This document shows positions 45,964 through 56,885 of a DNA stretch of 64,000 nt, in pieces. A model generated the notes under the pieces. It did no database searches. It saw nothing but the letters and a program-made list of their open reading frames with translations, and was not told the origin of the DNA. Source of the DNA: an uncultured Bacilli bacterium (GTDB taxonomy: Bacteria; Bacillota_I; Bacilli_A; RFN20; CAG-826); NCBI GenBank assembly GCA_944349595.1, contig CALVNF010000004.1, positions 37,554 to 101,553 of the forward strand, written 5' to 3'. Made by a program: the position numbers and the translations under genes. Every line of letters begins with the position of its first letter. Within the stretch, counting starts at the first letter, position 1.

Positions 45964-48360
45964 ATGTTTGATCATAAAAGTATTGAAAATAAATGGAGAC
46001 AAGTTTATAAAGATAAAAAACCATTTTATTGCAATGTCCATGATTTTTCAAAACCAAAATATTATATTTTAGATATGTTTCCATATCCAAGTGGACAAGG
46101 CTTACACGTTGGACATCCAGAAGGATATACTGCTAGTGATATAATTGCTAGAATGAAAAGAATGCAAGGATTTAATGTACTTCATCCAATGGGTTGGGAT
46201 GCTTTTGGACTTCCAGCTGAACAATATGCTATAAAAATGAATCAAAATCCTTTAATTTTTACAGATAAAAATATTGCAAATTTTAAACGACAAATTGATT
46301 TATTAGGCTTTTCTTATGACTGGGATAAAGAAATTAAAACTTGTGATCCAAAATATTATAAATGGACACAATGGATTTTTACTAAATTATATGAACACAA
46401 TTTAGCATATGATGATTATCGAGATGTTAATTTTTGTCCAGAACTTGGAACAGTTTTAGCAAATGAAGAAGTAATTGATGGAAAAAGTGAAAGAGGTGGG
46501 TATCCAGTTATAAAAAAACCAATGAAACAATGGGTTTTAAAAATAACTGATTATGCCGATAAACTTTTAGAAAATATTGACTGTTTAGACTGGCCAAAAT
46601 CAACAATTGAAATGCAAAAAAACTGGATTGGAAAATCCGTTGGCGCAGAAATTATTTTTAAAGTTGTTGGAATGGATGAAAGCTTTAAAGTATTTACAAC
46701 AAGAGCTGATACTTTATTTGGTTGTACTTATGTCTGTCTTGCGCCAGAACATGATTTAGTAAAAAAATTAACTACAAAAGAAAATTTAGCAAAAGTTGAA
46801 GAATATATTAATAGTATTAAAAATAAAACTGATATTGAAAGAACCTCAACTAGCAAAGAAAAAACTGGTGTATTTACTGGAAGTTATGCAATTAATCCAA
46901 TAAATAATAAAAAAGTTCCAATTTATATTGCAGATTATGTTCTTGCAAGTTATGGAAGTGGTGCTGTAATGGCTGTTCCAGCTCATGATACAAGAGATTA
47001 TGAATTTGCTAAAAAACATAATCTTGAAATAATTAAAGTTATTGAATCTGATATTTCAAAAGAAGCATTTACTGGAGATGGTGTTCATATTAATTCTGAT
47101 TTTATTAATGGACTTCATAATGAAGATGCAAAAATTGCTATAATTAATAAATTAGAAGAACTTAAATTAGGTAATAAAAAAGTAAATTATAAAATTAGAG
47201 ATTGGCTATTTTCTCGTCAAAGATATTGGGGTGAGCCAATTCCAATTGTATTTTTAGATAATGGAACAACTTATTGTCTAAAAGAAAATGAATTACCACT
47301 AGTTTTACCAGAATTAAAAGAATATAAACCATCAGGTACAGGAGAATCACCTCTTGCAAATGATACAGATTGGGTAAATGTTGAAATTGACGGAATTAAA
47401 GGTAAAAGAGAAACAAATACCATGCCTCAATGGGCTGGATCTTGTTGGTATTATATTAGATATATTGATCCACATAATGAAACAACTCTTGGTGATAAAA
47501 AATTATTAGACCATTGGCTTCCAGTTGATTTATATATTGGAGGAGCAGAACACGCTGTTTTACATTTATTATATGCAAGATTTTGGCATAAATTTTTATA
47601 TGATATTGGAGTGGTTTCTTGTAAAGAACCATTTAAAAAATTATTCCATCAAGGAATAATTTTGGGCTCTAATGGTGAAAAAATGTCAAAATCAAGAGGT
47701 AATGTTATTAATCCAGATGATATTGTAGAACAATATGGAGCAGATACTTTAAGATTATATGAAATGTTTATGGGACCTCTTGAAGCAAGTCTTCCTTGGT
47801 CAAATACTGGTTTAGAGGGTGCTCATAGATTTATTGATCGAGTTTATAGAGTTTATTTTGATGAAAACATGAGAAGCAAATTTAAAAAAGAAAATAATCA
47901 TAAACTTGATTATATTTATAATGTTACGGTTAAAAAAGTAACTGAAGACTTTGAAAATTTACAATTTAATACTGCTATTTCTCAAATGATGATCTTTATA
48001 AACGAAGTATATAAACAAGATGAAATTTATGAAGAATATATGAAAGATTTTGTAAAAATGTTTTCATGTATTTGTCCATTTGTTGGAGAAGAAATTTGGA
48101 GTCAGTTTTCAAATGAACTGTTAACTTATCAACCTTGGCCAAAACATGATGAAGAAAAAACAAAATTAGATAAGAAAACAATTGCTGTTCAAGTTTTAGG
48201 TAAGTTAAGAGGAACAATTGAAATATCAAATGATGAAGATGAAGAAAGCGTTAAAGAAAAAGCTTTTGCATTAGATTCTGTTAAAAAACAAATAGAAGGG
48301 AAAAATATTGTTAAAGTTATTTATATTAAAAATAAAATTATCAATATTGTTGTTAAATAA
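45964..48360 (+). CDS. leuS: Leucyl-tRNA synthetase
   Basis: Charges tRNA-Leu. 798 residues, bacterial type. Class I motifs are HVGH in [19 protein letters not shown] and KMSKSRGN; the CP1 editing domain is present ([14 protein letters not shown] and [15 protein letters not shown] with the editing Asp), as are the Leu-specific and anticodon-binding domains. AAAGGAG is well placed before ATG 45964. Transcription is controlled by the upstream T-box. Confidence 0.98.
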   Translation: MFDHKSIENKWRQVYKDKKPFYCNVHDFSKPKYYILDMFPYPSGQGLHVGHPEGYTASDIIARMKRMQGFNVLHPMGWDAFGLPAEQYAIKMNQNPLIFTDKNIANFKRQIDLLGFSYDWDKEIKTCDPKYYKWTQWIFTKLYEHNLAYDDYRDVNFCPELGTVLANEEVIDGKSERGGYPVIKKPMKQWVLKITDYADKLLENIDCLDWPKSTIEMQKNWIGKSVGAEIIFKVVGMDESFKVFTTRADTLFGCTYVCLAPEHDLVKKLTTKENLAKVEEYINSIKNKTDIERTSTSKEKTGVFTGSYAINPINNKKVPIYIADYVLASYGSGAVMAVPAHDTRDYEFAKKHNLEIIKVIESDISKEAFTGDGVHINSDFINGLHNEDAKIAIINKLEELKLGNKKVNYKIRDWLFSRQRYWGEPIPIVFLDNGTTYCLKENELPLVLPELKEYKPSGTGESPLANDTDWVNVEIDGIKGKRETNTMPQWAGSCWYYIRYIDPHNETTLGDKKLLDHWLPVDLYIGGAEHAVLHLLYARFWHKFLYDIGVVSCKEPFKKLFHQGIILGSNGEKMSKSRGNVINPDDIVEQYGADTLRLYEMFMGPLEASLPWSNTGLEGAHRFIDRVYRVYFDENMRSKFKKENNHKLDYIYNVTVKKVTEDFENLQFNTAISQMMIFINEVYKQDEIYEEYMKDFVKMFSCICPFVGEEIWSQFSNELLTYQPWPKHDEEKTKLDKKTIAVQVLGKLRGTIEISNDEDEESVKEKAFALDSVKKQIEGKNIVKVIYIKNKIINIVVK

Positions 48361-48362
48361 AT

Positions 48363-50513
48363 ATGAATATTATTGAAGCGCTATCTAGAGATTTAAATAT
48401 TACAAATAAACAAGTAGAATCTGCCATTTCATTAATTGATGAAGGTAATACTCTTGCTTTTATTGCTCGTTATCGAAAAGAATTAACTGGTTCTTTAAGT
48501 GATGAAGTTTTAAGAGAGTTAAATAAAAAATATGTTTATTATAAATCAATTAATGAAAGAGCTAAAACTATCTTAGATAGTATGGAAGCTCAAGGTGTCT
48601 TAACCGATGAATTAAAAGATCTAATTAATAAATGTGAAAAATTAACTGATTTAGAAGATATTTATCGTCCATACAAACCTAAAAAGAAAACAAGAGCATC
48701 AATTGCAAAAGAAAAAGGTTTAGAACCAGTTGCAAAACTTATTTTAGAACAAAAAAATATTGACAATTTTGATAAGTATTTAGAATCATTTATTAATCCT
48801 GAAAAGAAAGTTAATTCAAAAGAAGAAGTAATTCAAGGAGCAAAAGATATAATTGCCGAAATTATATCTGATGATTCAAAAACAAGAAATTATATTAAAG
48901 GTTATATTAATAAAACTGGCTTTATAACATCAAAGGAAAACAAAAAAGATGAAAAAGATACTTTTATTAATTATTATGATTATGAAGAATTAATTAAAAA
49001 AATACCTAATCATAGAATATTAGCTCTTAATAGAGGTGAAAATTTAAAGTGTCTAAAAGTTGGATTAAAGTTTGAAAATGAAGTTATTTTAAATAATTTA
49101 ATAAAAAAATACATCTTTAAAAACTTATATTATGAAATTTTTGAAGATGCAATAAAAGATTCACTAACTAGATTAATTTATCCAAGTATTGAAAATGAAA
49201 TAAGAAATGATTTATTTGAAAGAGCTGAAGATGCATCAATTTTAGTTTTTGAAAAAAATCTAAAACAATTATTAATGGTACCGGCTTTAAAAAATAAAAT
49301 AATTTTAGGTTTTGATCCTGGCTTTAGAACTGGATGTAAAATTGCAATTATTAATAAAAATGGTGATTTAATTTTAGTTGATGTTTTATACTTAACATCA
49401 AATTCTCAAAAAGAAGTTGACGTTTCATTGGTGAAATTAAAAGACTATATAACAAAATATAATGTGGATTATATTGCTTTAGGAAATGGAACTGCTAGTA
49501 GAGAATCTGAGTTTTTAATTTCTAAATTAATTAAAGAAAATAATTTAAAATGTAAAATTTCAATTGTAAATGAATCTGGAGCTTCAATTTATAGCGCTTC
49601 AAAACTTGGTCAAGAAGAATTTCCAAATTTAACTGTTGAAAAAAGAAGTGCAATATCATTAGCAAGAAGACTTCAAGATCCATTAGCTGAAATGGTAAAA
49701 ATTGATCCTAAAAATATTGGAGTTGGACAATATCAACATGATTTAGACCAAAATAAATTAGAATTTTGTTTAAACGCTGTTGTAGAAGAATGTGTAAATG
49801 GCGTTGGTGTTGATATAAATACCGCTAGTGCAAGTTTGTTACAATATGTTTCTGGAATTAGTAAAACTCTTGCAAAAAATATTATTGAATATAGAGTTAA
49901 AAATGGAAGATTTAATTCAAGAGAAGAATTAAAAGAAGTTAAACAAATGGGACCAAAAGCATTTGAACAATGTGCTGGTTTCTTAAGAATTTATGGCGGA
50001 ACTAGACCTCTTGATATGACGGCTGTTCATCCAGAAAGTTATGAAATAGCTTTAAATATATTAAATATTGCAGGTTTTAAAGAATCTGATATTTTAAAAG
50101 AAGATACTCAAGAAAAAATATCATTATTAAATGATAATGGATTTTTTAATAAAAAAATCCCTAATATTACCCCAACTCAAATTGATATCATTCAAGAATT
50201 AATTAAACCTGGACACGATGTTAGAGATGATGTAGAAACTTTAGAATTAGATAATAATGTCAAAGATATAAAAGATCTAAAAGTTGGTATGATTTTAACT
50301 GGAGTTGTGCATTCAATTACAGATTTTGGTGCTTTTGTAGATATAAATGTTCATCAAGATGGATTGGTTCATATCTCTGAAGTTAGTAATAAATTTGTAA
50401 AAGATTTAACAGAAGTCTTATCAATTAACCAAATTGTGAAAGTTAAAGTTATATCAGTAGATGTTGACAAAAAAAGAATTGGCCTATCAATTAAACAAGC
50501 ATTAGAAAATTAA
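48363..50513 (+). CDS. tex: Tex-family RNA-binding protein with S1 domain
   Basis: 716 residues. The Tex N-terminal domain has ALSRDLNITNKQVESAISL and LAFIARYRKELTGSLSDE, then DLEDIYRPYKPKKKTRA; the YqgF-like RNase-H-fold domain begins ILGFDPGFRTGCKIAII; helix-hairpin-helix motifs appear at NTASASLLQYVSGIS and ELKEVKQMGPKAFEQ; the final S1 domain is VGMILTGVVHSITDFGAFVD. Tex is a conserved nucleic-acid-binding factor linked to transcription. Starts two bases after leuS. Confidence 0.96.
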   Translation: MNIIEALSRDLNITNKQVESAISLIDEGNTLAFIARYRKELTGSLSDEVLRELNKKYVYYKSINERAKTILDSMEAQGVLTDELKDLINKCEKLTDLEDIYRPYKPKKKTRASIAKEKGLEPVAKLILEQKNIDNFDKYLESFINPEKKVNSKEEVIQGAKDIIAEIISDDSKTRNYIKGYINKTGFITSKENKKDEKDTFINYYDYEELIKKIPNHRILALNRGENLKCLKVGLKFENEVILNNLIKKYIFKNLYYEIFEDAIKDSLTRLIYPSIENEIRNDLFERAEDASILVFEKNLKQLLMVPALKNKIILGFDPGFRTGCKIAIINKNGDLILVDVLYLTSNSQKEVDVSLVKLKDYITKYNVDYIALGNGTASRESEFLISKLIKENNLKCKISIVNESGASIYSASKLGQEEFPNLTVEKRSAISLARRLQDPLAEMVKIDPKNIGVGQYQHDLDQNKLEFCLNAVVEECVNGVGVDINTASASLLQYVSGISKTLAKNIIEYRVKNGRFNSREELKEVKQMGPKAFEQCAGFLRIYGGTRPLDMTAVHPESYEIALNILNIAGFKESDILKEDTQEKISLLNDNGFFNKKIPNITPTQIDIIQELIKPGHDVRDDVETLELDNNVKDIKDLKVGMILTGVVHSITDFGAFVDINVHQDGLVHISEVSNKFVKDLTEVLSINQIVKVKVISVDVDKKRIGLSIKQALEN

Positions 50514-50523
50514 GGAGAAAATT

Positions 50524-51873
50524 ATGATTGATTTTAAAAAATTAGCTGAAAATTATAAAAAAGATGCACTTAATTCATTAATAGAATTTTTAAGTATTAA
50601 TTCTGTATATGATGAAAATAGTAAAGATGAAGAAAATCCTTATGGTAAAGGAGTGTCATGTGCATTAAATTATTTAAAAGATTTAGCTACAAAATACGGT
50701 TTAAAAGCAGAAGTTTATAACAATAGAGTTTGCGAAATTTCTTTTGGAGAAACTGGAAATGATATTGGAATTTTTGCTCATAGTGATGTAGTTCCAGCAA
50801 GTGGAAATTGGACAACGCCACCTTTTGAACCAAATATTAGAGATAATAGAATTTATGCCAGAGGAACAAGCGATGATAAAGGTCCTTTAATGGCTGCTTT
50901 ATTTTCATTAATTTTATTAAAAGAAAATAATCTAATTAATAATTATAAAGTGAGATTTGTAGCTGGTGGAGACGAAGAAAGAGGTTCAAGTTGTTTAGAG
51001 TATTATTTCCATAAATTAAATAAACCAAATGTTGATTATGGATTTACACCAGATGCTGATTTTCCATTAATTTATGGAGAAAAAGGTGTTGTAAATTACA
51101 CATTAAGAGGAAGAATTGAACTTGATTATTTAAAAAGTTTAAAAGCAGGTGTTGCTGCAAACTGTGTTATTGATTTAGCAAAAGTTGAAGTAAATTATAA
51201 GTTTGATGAATTTGTAAAATACTTAAAAGAAAATAAAATTAATTTTACTCTTGATGGCGAGACAATTAACTTTTTAGGTAAGTCTGCACATGGATCGACT
51301 CCTGAATTAGGCGTTAATTCTGGTTTAATTGCTTTAAAATGTTTAGGTGAATTTTATAATGATAAAATTTTATTATTACTTGCAAAACAATATTCTGATG
51401 TAAATGGAAAAGAATTAAAACAATACTATAAGACCGATAAACTTGGAGAAACTACTTATAATGTTGGTATTATTAATTATTTAGATAATGTATTTGAAAT
51501 GACCGTTAATTTTAGATTTCCAGATAATGTAAATTGCGAACATGTTATTAATGAGATTCAAAAAATTTCACCATTTGCAATTTATAATGAAAGAGAATCA
51601 AATTATTTATATTATGATCCAAATTCTCCAATGATTAAAACTTTAGTTGATGTATATCAAAAAGAAACTGGTGATTATAAATCAAAACCATTTACAATTG
51701 GAGGTGGCACATACGCTAAAGAAGCAAAAAATACTGTTGCTTTTGGAAGTCACTTCCCGGGTAAAGAAGATCATATTCATGAAGTAGATGAAAAAATTGA
51801 TTTAGAAGATTTCTATAATTCGATTTCAATATATGCTCATGCAATTTATGCTTTAGGAAATTTAAAAAAATAA
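50524..51873 (+). CDS. pepV: Dipeptidase PepV (M20 family)
   Basis: A cytosolic zinc dipeptidase, 449 residues. Zinc ligands and neighbours are visible: FAHSDVVPASGNW, YARGTSDDKGPLMAA, VAGGDEERGSSCLEYYF, TPDADFPLIYGEKG, and the C-terminal His in EDHIHEVDEKI. The lid domain lies between. AAGGAG before ATG 50524. It supplies amino acids from peptides; in line with an organism that imports peptides, though that is inference. Confidence 0.94.
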   Translation: MIDFKKLAENYKKDALNSLIEFLSINSVYDENSKDEENPYGKGVSCALNYLKDLATKYGLKAEVYNNRVCEISFGETGNDIGIFAHSDVVPASGNWTTPPFEPNIRDNRIYARGTSDDKGPLMAALFSLILLKENNLINNYKVRFVAGGDEERGSSCLEYYFHKLNKPNVDYGFTPDADFPLIYGEKGVVNYTLRGRIELDYLKSLKAGVAANCVIDLAKVEVNYKFDEFVKYLKENKINFTLDGETINFLGKSAHGSTPELGVNSGLIALKCLGEFYNDKILLLLAKQYSDVNGKELKQYYKTDKLGETTYNVGIINYLDNVFEMTVNFRFPDNVNCEHVINEIQKISPFAIYNERESNYLYYDPNSPMIKTLVDVYQKETGDYKSKPFTIGGGTYAKEAKNTVAFGSHFPGKEDHIHEVDEKIDLEDFYNSISIYAHAIYALGNLKK

Positions 51874-51880
51874 ATAAATT

Positions 51881-52528
51881 ATGCGTGGAAGATTTAAAAA
51901 GTGGGCCGAACCTTTAATTAATGAAAATCCTAAATTAGCATGTTTTGATTATGAATTAAATTCTAATCAAAACTTTTTAGAATTTTTAAATAAAGCTAAA
52001 GATAATTTAATTCTTGAAATTGGAAGTGGAAAAGGAAAATTTATTTCATCTATGGCTAGTAAATTTTCTTCTTTATATTTTTTAGCAATTGAAAAAAATG
52101 TTTCAATTTCTGGGATTTGTTTAAAAGAAATAATTAAAAGTGAAGTGGGCAATGTGTTTTTAATTTCGGGTGATTTTGAAAAAATTTATCCGCAAATTAT
52201 TAATACAAAATTTAATGCAATCTTTTTAAATCATCCAGATCCATGGCCTAAAAAAAGACATGAAAAAAGAAGATTAACACATCCTAATTTTTTACTTAAA
52301 TATGAAAATTTATTAAATGGTAATAATTTAATATTAAAAACTGACAATTTAGATATGTTTAATTATTCATTAGAAACTTTAAAAGAAAATAATTGGAATA
52401 TAACTTATTTAAATTATGATTACAAACAAGATGATAATTTTGATGCACTAACAAATTATGAAGAAATGTTTATTAATAAAAATATAAAAATAAATCGACT
52501 TATTGCAAATAAGAAAGGAAATAAATAA
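51881..52528 (+). CDS. trmB: tRNA (guanine-N7)-methyltransferase TrmB
   Basis: Forms m7G46 in the tRNA variable loop. 215 residues, usual for Firmicutes. The SAM motif LILEIGSGKGKFISSMA, the FLNHPDPWPKKRHEKRRLTH catalytic segment and the C-terminal TNYEEMFI (usual T-x-YE) are intact. The start MRGRFKKWAEPLI is the family's typical N-terminus. Confidence 0.96.
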   Translation: MRGRFKKWAEPLINENPKLACFDYELNSNQNFLEFLNKAKDNLILEIGSGKGKFISSMASKFSSLYFLAIEKNVSISGICLKEIIKSEVGNVFLISGDFEKIYPQIINTKFNAIFLNHPDPWPKKRHEKRRLTHPNFLLKYENLLNGNNLILKTDNLDMFNYSLETLKENNWNITYLNYDYKQDDNFDALTNYEEMFINKNIKINRLIANKKGNK

Positions 52529-52529
52529 T

Positions 52530-53144
52530 ATGGATTATTCATTATTTTATAATTATAAATTAATCGGTGATATTTTAATGATTGTTTTTAACAATGATGA
52601 AATATCAACAAGAAGTGAAAGAAAAGATGAAGATGTTGTCTTTATTTTTAATAAAGACAAATTAATTGGCATTAATATTTTTAACTTTTCTAAAATTGTA
52701 AAAATTAAAGCAAAAGGCTTAATAGTTTTACCAAGTGATGAATTAATCAATATTATTAATAATATTTTAAGTAAATATGAAATAAAACTTCCATATAAAA
52801 AAGAATCTGGATTTAAAATTGGGAAAATTATTAGTTTAGAAGAACATCCAGAATCAAGTCATCTACATCTATTAAAAGTAGATATTGGAAGTGAAGTATT
52901 AGATATTGTTTGTGGAGCAAGTAATGTTGCTTTAAATCAATATGTCGTTGTAGCAACACTAAATACCATGATGTTTAATGGAGAAACTATAAAAAAATCT
53001 TCATTACTTGGTTATGAAAGTTATGGAATGTGTTGTAGTGAAAGAGAATTAAATTTAACTAATGATCCGCAAAAAAGAGGATTATTAATTTTAGATGATA
53101 CTTATAAATTGGGAGAAGATTTTTTCAAGGTATATAAACAATAA
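52530..53144 (+). CDS. ytpR: YtpR-type tRNA-binding protein
   Basis: 204 residues: an N-terminal DUF4479-like part and a C-terminal EMAP-II/tRNA-bind OB fold (FKIGKIISLEEHPESSHLHL, VDIVCGASN-type strand, LLGYESYGMCCSERELNL). Related domains occur at the N-terminus of PheT. Start ATG 52530 was chosen over TTG 52503, since AAAGGAAA (52515-52522) fits and the longer form would overlap trmB. The 3' end overlaps the ABC gene by one base. Confidence 0.88.
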   Translation: MDYSLFYNYKLIGDILMIVFNNDEISTRSERKDEDVVFIFNKDKLIGINIFNFSKIVKIKAKGLIVLPSDELINIINNILSKYEIKLPYKKESGFKIGKIISLEEHPESSHLHLLKVDIGSEVLDIVCGASNVALNQYVVVATLNTMMFNGETIKKSSLLGYESYGMCCSERELNLTNDPQKRGLLILDDTYKLGEDFFKVYKQ

Positions 53145-54895
53145 TGGTTTTTAAATTATTTAAATACTTCAAAAAATACAAAAAAGAAGCAATTCTTGCA
53201 ATCGTTTTTATATTTTTGGAATCAATTTTAGAAATTATTGTTCCATTTTTATCATCGCTATTAATTGATAATGGATTATTAACAAATTCAAGTGAACAAA
53301 TAATTGGCTATGATTTAAATTATATATACTTAATTGGAGGGAGCATGGTAGTTTGTGCTCTTTTTGCTTTTTTATTTGGGTTATTATTTGCAAAATATGT
53401 AGCAATAGCTGGAAATGGATTAGCTGCGGAATTAAGACTTGCTCAATATAAAAAAATTCAAGAATATTCACTAAATAATGTATCAAAATACCGAACAAAT
53501 AGCTTAATTACAAGACTAACAAGTGATATTACAACAATTCAAACAACAATTACTCAAGGATATAGACCAGCTTTAAGAGCTCCAATAATGATGGCATCTT
53601 CAATAATCTTATCTTTTATTATGTCTTGGCAATTAGCAATTATTTTTGTAATTGTAATTCCATTTTTAGCTTTCTTGTTATTTTTAATTTTAAGAAAAGT
53701 TACTCCAATATTTACAAAAATTCAAAAAATATTTGATAAAGTTAATCGATCTGTTCAAGAAAATATAATTGGAATAAAAACTATAAAATCATACGTTAGA
53801 AAAGATTATCAAGTTTCAAAATATGAAGAAATAAATACCGAACTTTATGTAACTGCTAAAAAAGGATTTGGATTTGTTGCTTTAAATGCTCCAATTATGC
53901 AACTTGTAATTTATTTGACAATAACTTTAATCTTATATTTTGGAGGAAGCCTTCATTCAGTTGGAGGAATAAAAGTTGGAGCACTAACAAGCTTTTTAAG
54001 TTATGTTTTACAACTTTTAAATACATTAATGATGTTATCTAGTGTATTTATGATGATTTCAAGGAGTAATGCATCTGCAATAAGAGTTAATGAAATATTA
54101 AATGAAAAAGTCGATATTGTTGATAATAGAAATTCCACTTTAAAATTAATAAATGGGGATATCGAATTTAAAAATGTTTATTTTTCATATAATAAAGATT
54201 CAAAAAATTATATTTTATTTGACTTAAATTTTAAAATAAAATCAGGAGAAACAATTGCAATTGTTGGACAAACTGGATCCGGTAAGTCTAGCTTAATTAA
54301 TTTATTAATGAGATTTTTTGATATTAACAGTGGTGAAATATTAATATCTAACCACGATATTAAAGATTATTCATTATTTAATCTAAGACAAGACGTAAGT
54401 TTAGTTCCTCAAAATAATGTTTTATTTAAGGGTAGTGTTAAAGATAATATTTTATGGGGAAAACTAGATTCAACATTAGATGAGATTAATGAAGCTTTAA
54501 AATTATCTTGTAGTTATAATTTTGTTTATAACGACTTAAAAAATGGAATTGATAGTGAAGTTGGACAAACTGGAAGTAATTTATCAGGTGGACAAAGACA
54601 AAGAATATGTCTTGCTAGAGCTTTAATTAGAAAACCTAAAATATTAATTTTAGATGATGTAACTAGTGCTCTTGATAGAGCAACTGAATTTGAAATAATA
54701 AATAATTTGAAAACAAAATTAAAAGATACAACCAAAATTATTATTTCTCAAAAAATTACTTCTGTTAAAAATGCTGACAAAATTATTGTTTTAGATAATG
54801 GTCATATTTCAAATATTGGCAATCATGAATATTTAATAAATCATGATCCAATTTATAAAGATATGTACGAACTTCAAAAGAAAGCTGGAGTTTAA
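53144..54895 (+). CDS. ABC exporter half-transporter, degenerate ATPase site subunit
   Basis: 583 residues: six-span exporter domain (about 1-310) and an NBD with Walker A VGQTGSGKSSLINLLM, Q loop VPQNNVLF, signature LSGGQRQRICLARAL and Walker B ILILDDVTSALD. The catalytic Glu after Walker B is Asp and the switch His is Gln (ISQKITS), so its own site is degenerate. It pairs with the next gene as a heterodimer of the MdlAB/BmrCD type. Exported substrate unknown. It overlaps ytpR and the next gene by one base each. Confidence 0.93.
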   Translation: MVFKLFKYFKKYKKEAILAIVFIFLESILEIIVPFLSSLLIDNGLLTNSSEQIIGYDLNYIYLIGGSMVVCALFAFLFGLLFAKYVAIAGNGLAAELRLAQYKKIQEYSLNNVSKYRTNSLITRLTSDITTIQTTITQGYRPALRAPIMMASSIILSFIMSWQLAIIFVIVIPFLAFLLFLILRKVTPIFTKIQKIFDKVNRSVQENIIGIKTIKSYVRKDYQVSKYEEINTELYVTAKKGFGFVALNAPIMQLVIYLTITLILYFGGSLHSVGGIKVGALTSFLSYVLQLLNTLMMLSSVFMMISRSNASAIRVNEILNEKVDIVDNRNSTLKLINGDIEFKNVYFSYNKDSKNYILFDLNFKIKSGETIAIVGQTGSGKSSLINLLMRFFDINSGEILISNHDIKDYSLFNLRQDVSLVPQNNVLFKGSVKDNILWGKLDSTLDEINEALKLSCSYNFVYNDLKNGIDSEVGQTGSNLSGGQRQRICLARALIRKPKILILDDVTSALDRATEFEIINNLKTKLKDTTKIIISQKITSVKNADKIIVLDNGHISNIGNHEYLINHDPIYKDMYELQKKAGV

Positions 54896-56763
54896 TGAGT
54901 ATGAGAAACAATTTTAATCATGCAAGAGCTAAAAACTCTCTTAAAACATTTAAAAGATTAATGACATATTTTAAAGGTTATAGATTAAAATTTGCCTTAG
55001 TTATCTTTTTTGCAATCTTTTCAAGCTTTGCAAATGTATTTGGTACATATTGCATTAGACTTATCGTAGATAGTGTTATTGCTAATAATGATTATGTTGA
55101 ATTAGTTTATTGGATATTAATTGTCGCTAGTATTTATTTACTAGGAGTAATTTCAACTCTTTTATATACAGAGTTAATGATTAATATTGCTCAAAAAATA
55201 ATAAATAAAATTAGAAGTCAGTTATTTTCTCATATGCAAGACTTACCTCTTGTTCATTTTGATAGAAGAACTCATGGTGAAATCATGTCATATTTTACAA
55301 ACGATGTTGACACATTAAATGAATGTTTAAATAATGCAATTGTAAATATTTTTTATACATTCTTTTCAATTGTTGGAACAATGGTTGCTTTATTATTACT
55401 CAATGTTTATTTAGCTCTCATCGTTTATGCATTTATTATTGGAATGTTAATATTTATGTTAATAAATTCTAAAATTTGTAAAAAATACTTTGATAAAAAC
55501 CAACAATGTCTATCTGATATAAATGGATTTATTGAAGAACATATAAAAGGAATTAAAGAAGAAAAAATATTTAATCACCAAGATAAGAATTTATCTGACT
55601 TTACAAAACTTAATGAAAATTTAAGAAAAGCTTCTAGTAAGGCTGTTTTTCATACTCAAATAAATACTCCATTTATCGTATCTTTAGGTTATTTAAATTT
55701 TGCAATTAGTGCAATAGTTGGCTCTTTATTTGCAATTTCAAATGTAATTAGTTTTGGTGTTTTATCTTCATATTTAGTTTATGTAAGACAATCAAGTCAA
55801 CCATTTAATCAATTTATTGGATATATTAATACGATTTTAAGTGCACTTGCTGGAAGTGAAAGAATCTTTGAATTTTTAGATATTAAAAGTGAAGTAGATG
55901 AAGGAAATGTACTTTTTGTTAATGTTAAAAGACATAATGGTCACTTATATTTATCAAATAAATATACTGGAGATTTTGGCTGGTTAATTCCATTAAAAGA
56001 TGACAAAAAAGCATATAAATTAAAATTACTTAAAGGCGATATTAGATTTAATAATGTAACTTTTTCATATCAAAATAATAAGGTTGTTTTAAATGATATA
56101 TCTTTATATGCAAAACCAGGACAAAAAATTGCTTTTGTAGGATCAACTGGTGCTGGAAAAACAACTATTATTAATTTAATTACAAGATTTTATGAAATAG
56201 ATGAAGGTGAAATTTTATATGATGGTATAAATATAAAAGATATTAAAAAAAGTTCACTTAGAAAAAGTATATCAATGGTTTTACAAGAAACTCATCTATT
56301 TAATGATACTATTTATAATAATATTAGATTTTCAAGATTATCTGCTACTGATAAAGAAGTAGAAGAAGCTTGTATTAGAGCAAATGCTAATAAATTTATT
56401 GAAAAATTGAAAGATGGGTATAACACAATTTTATATGATGATGGTTCAAATTTATCTCAAGGACAAAAACAATTATTATCAATTGCAAGAGCAATGACTT
56501 CTAAAGTTCCAGTTTTAGTCCTAGATGAAGCAACTAGCAATATTGACACAAGAACAGAAAAATTAATTGATCTTGGTTTAGATAAGTTAATGAAAGGAAG
56601 AACTGTTTTAGTAATTGCACATCGACTTTCAACAATTGTAGATTCTGATGCAATTTTATTATTGAAAGATGGAAAAATAATAGAACGAGGAAGTCATGAA
56701 GAATTATTAAAATTAGAAGGTTATTATTACAATTTATTTAGTGGAAAAATTGAATTAGATTAA
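54895..56763 (+). CDS. ABC exporter half-transporter, canonical subunit
   Basis: 622 residues: six-span exporter domain (about 30-320), a roughly 40-residue insert between it and the NBD (VNVKRHNGHLYLSNKYTG region), then Walker A VGSTGAGKTTIINLI, Q loop VLQETHLF, signature LSQGQKQLLSIARAM, Walker B PVLVLDEATSNID with catalytic Glu and H loop VIAHRLST. The second Gly of the LSGGQ-type signature is Gln, as in many BmrD/MdlB-type subunits. Together with the upstream gene it forms a heterodimeric exporter with one active site. Confidence 0.93.
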   Translation: MSMRNNFNHARAKNSLKTFKRLMTYFKGYRLKFALVIFFAIFSSFANVFGTYCIRLIVDSVIANNDYVELVYWILIVASIYLLGVISTLLYTELMINIAQKIINKIRSQLFSHMQDLPLVHFDRRTHGEIMSYFTNDVDTLNECLNNAIVNIFYTFFSIVGTMVALLLLNVYLALIVYAFIIGMLIFMLINSKICKKYFDKNQQCLSDINGFIEEHIKGIKEEKIFNHQDKNLSDFTKLNENLRKASSKAVFHTQINTPFIVSLGYLNFAISAIVGSLFAISNVISFGVLSSYLVYVRQSSQPFNQFIGYINTILSALAGSERIFEFLDIKSEVDEGNVLFVNVKRHNGHLYLSNKYTGDFGWLIPLKDDKKAYKLKLLKGDIRFNNVTFSYQNNKVVLNDISLYAKPGQKIAFVGSTGAGKTTIINLITRFYEIDEGEILYDGINIKDIKKSSLRKSISMVLQETHLFNDTIYNNIRFSRLSATDKEVEEACIRANANKFIEKLKDGYNTILYDDGSNLSQGQKQLLSIARAMTSKVPVLVLDEATSNIDTRTEKLIDLGLDKLMKGRTVLVIAHRLSTIVDSDAILLLKDGKIIERGSHEELLKLEGYYYNLFSGKIELD

Positions 56764-56782
56764 AAATAAAATAATATTTAAA

Positions 56783-56818
56783 TATTTTGCAAAAAAATTT
56801 AAAATTTATTGCAAAATA
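56783..56818. repeat. Inverted repeat upstream of cdaA
   Basis: Perfect 10-bp arms TATTTTGCAA (56783-56792) and TTGCAAAATA (56809-56818) with a 16-base A/T loop, between the ABC exporter stop and the cdaA promoter. It is not followed by a T-run on the + strand, so it may be an operator or a weak terminator. Confidence 0.55.
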
Positions 56819-56851
56819 ATGATATTTTTGATGAATTTTTATGTTTGTGCA

Positions 56852-56860
56852 TGTTAAAAT
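56852..56860 (+). promoter_or_regulatory. Extended -10 promoter of cdaA
   Basis: TGTTAAAAT (TGn plus TAAAAT) at 56852-56860 places the transcription start near 56867, just before GAGG (56873-56876) and ATG 56886. No good -35, as expected for an extended -10 promoter. Confidence 0.6.
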
Positions 56861-56885
56861 AAATATGCATACGAGGATTTTTAAC

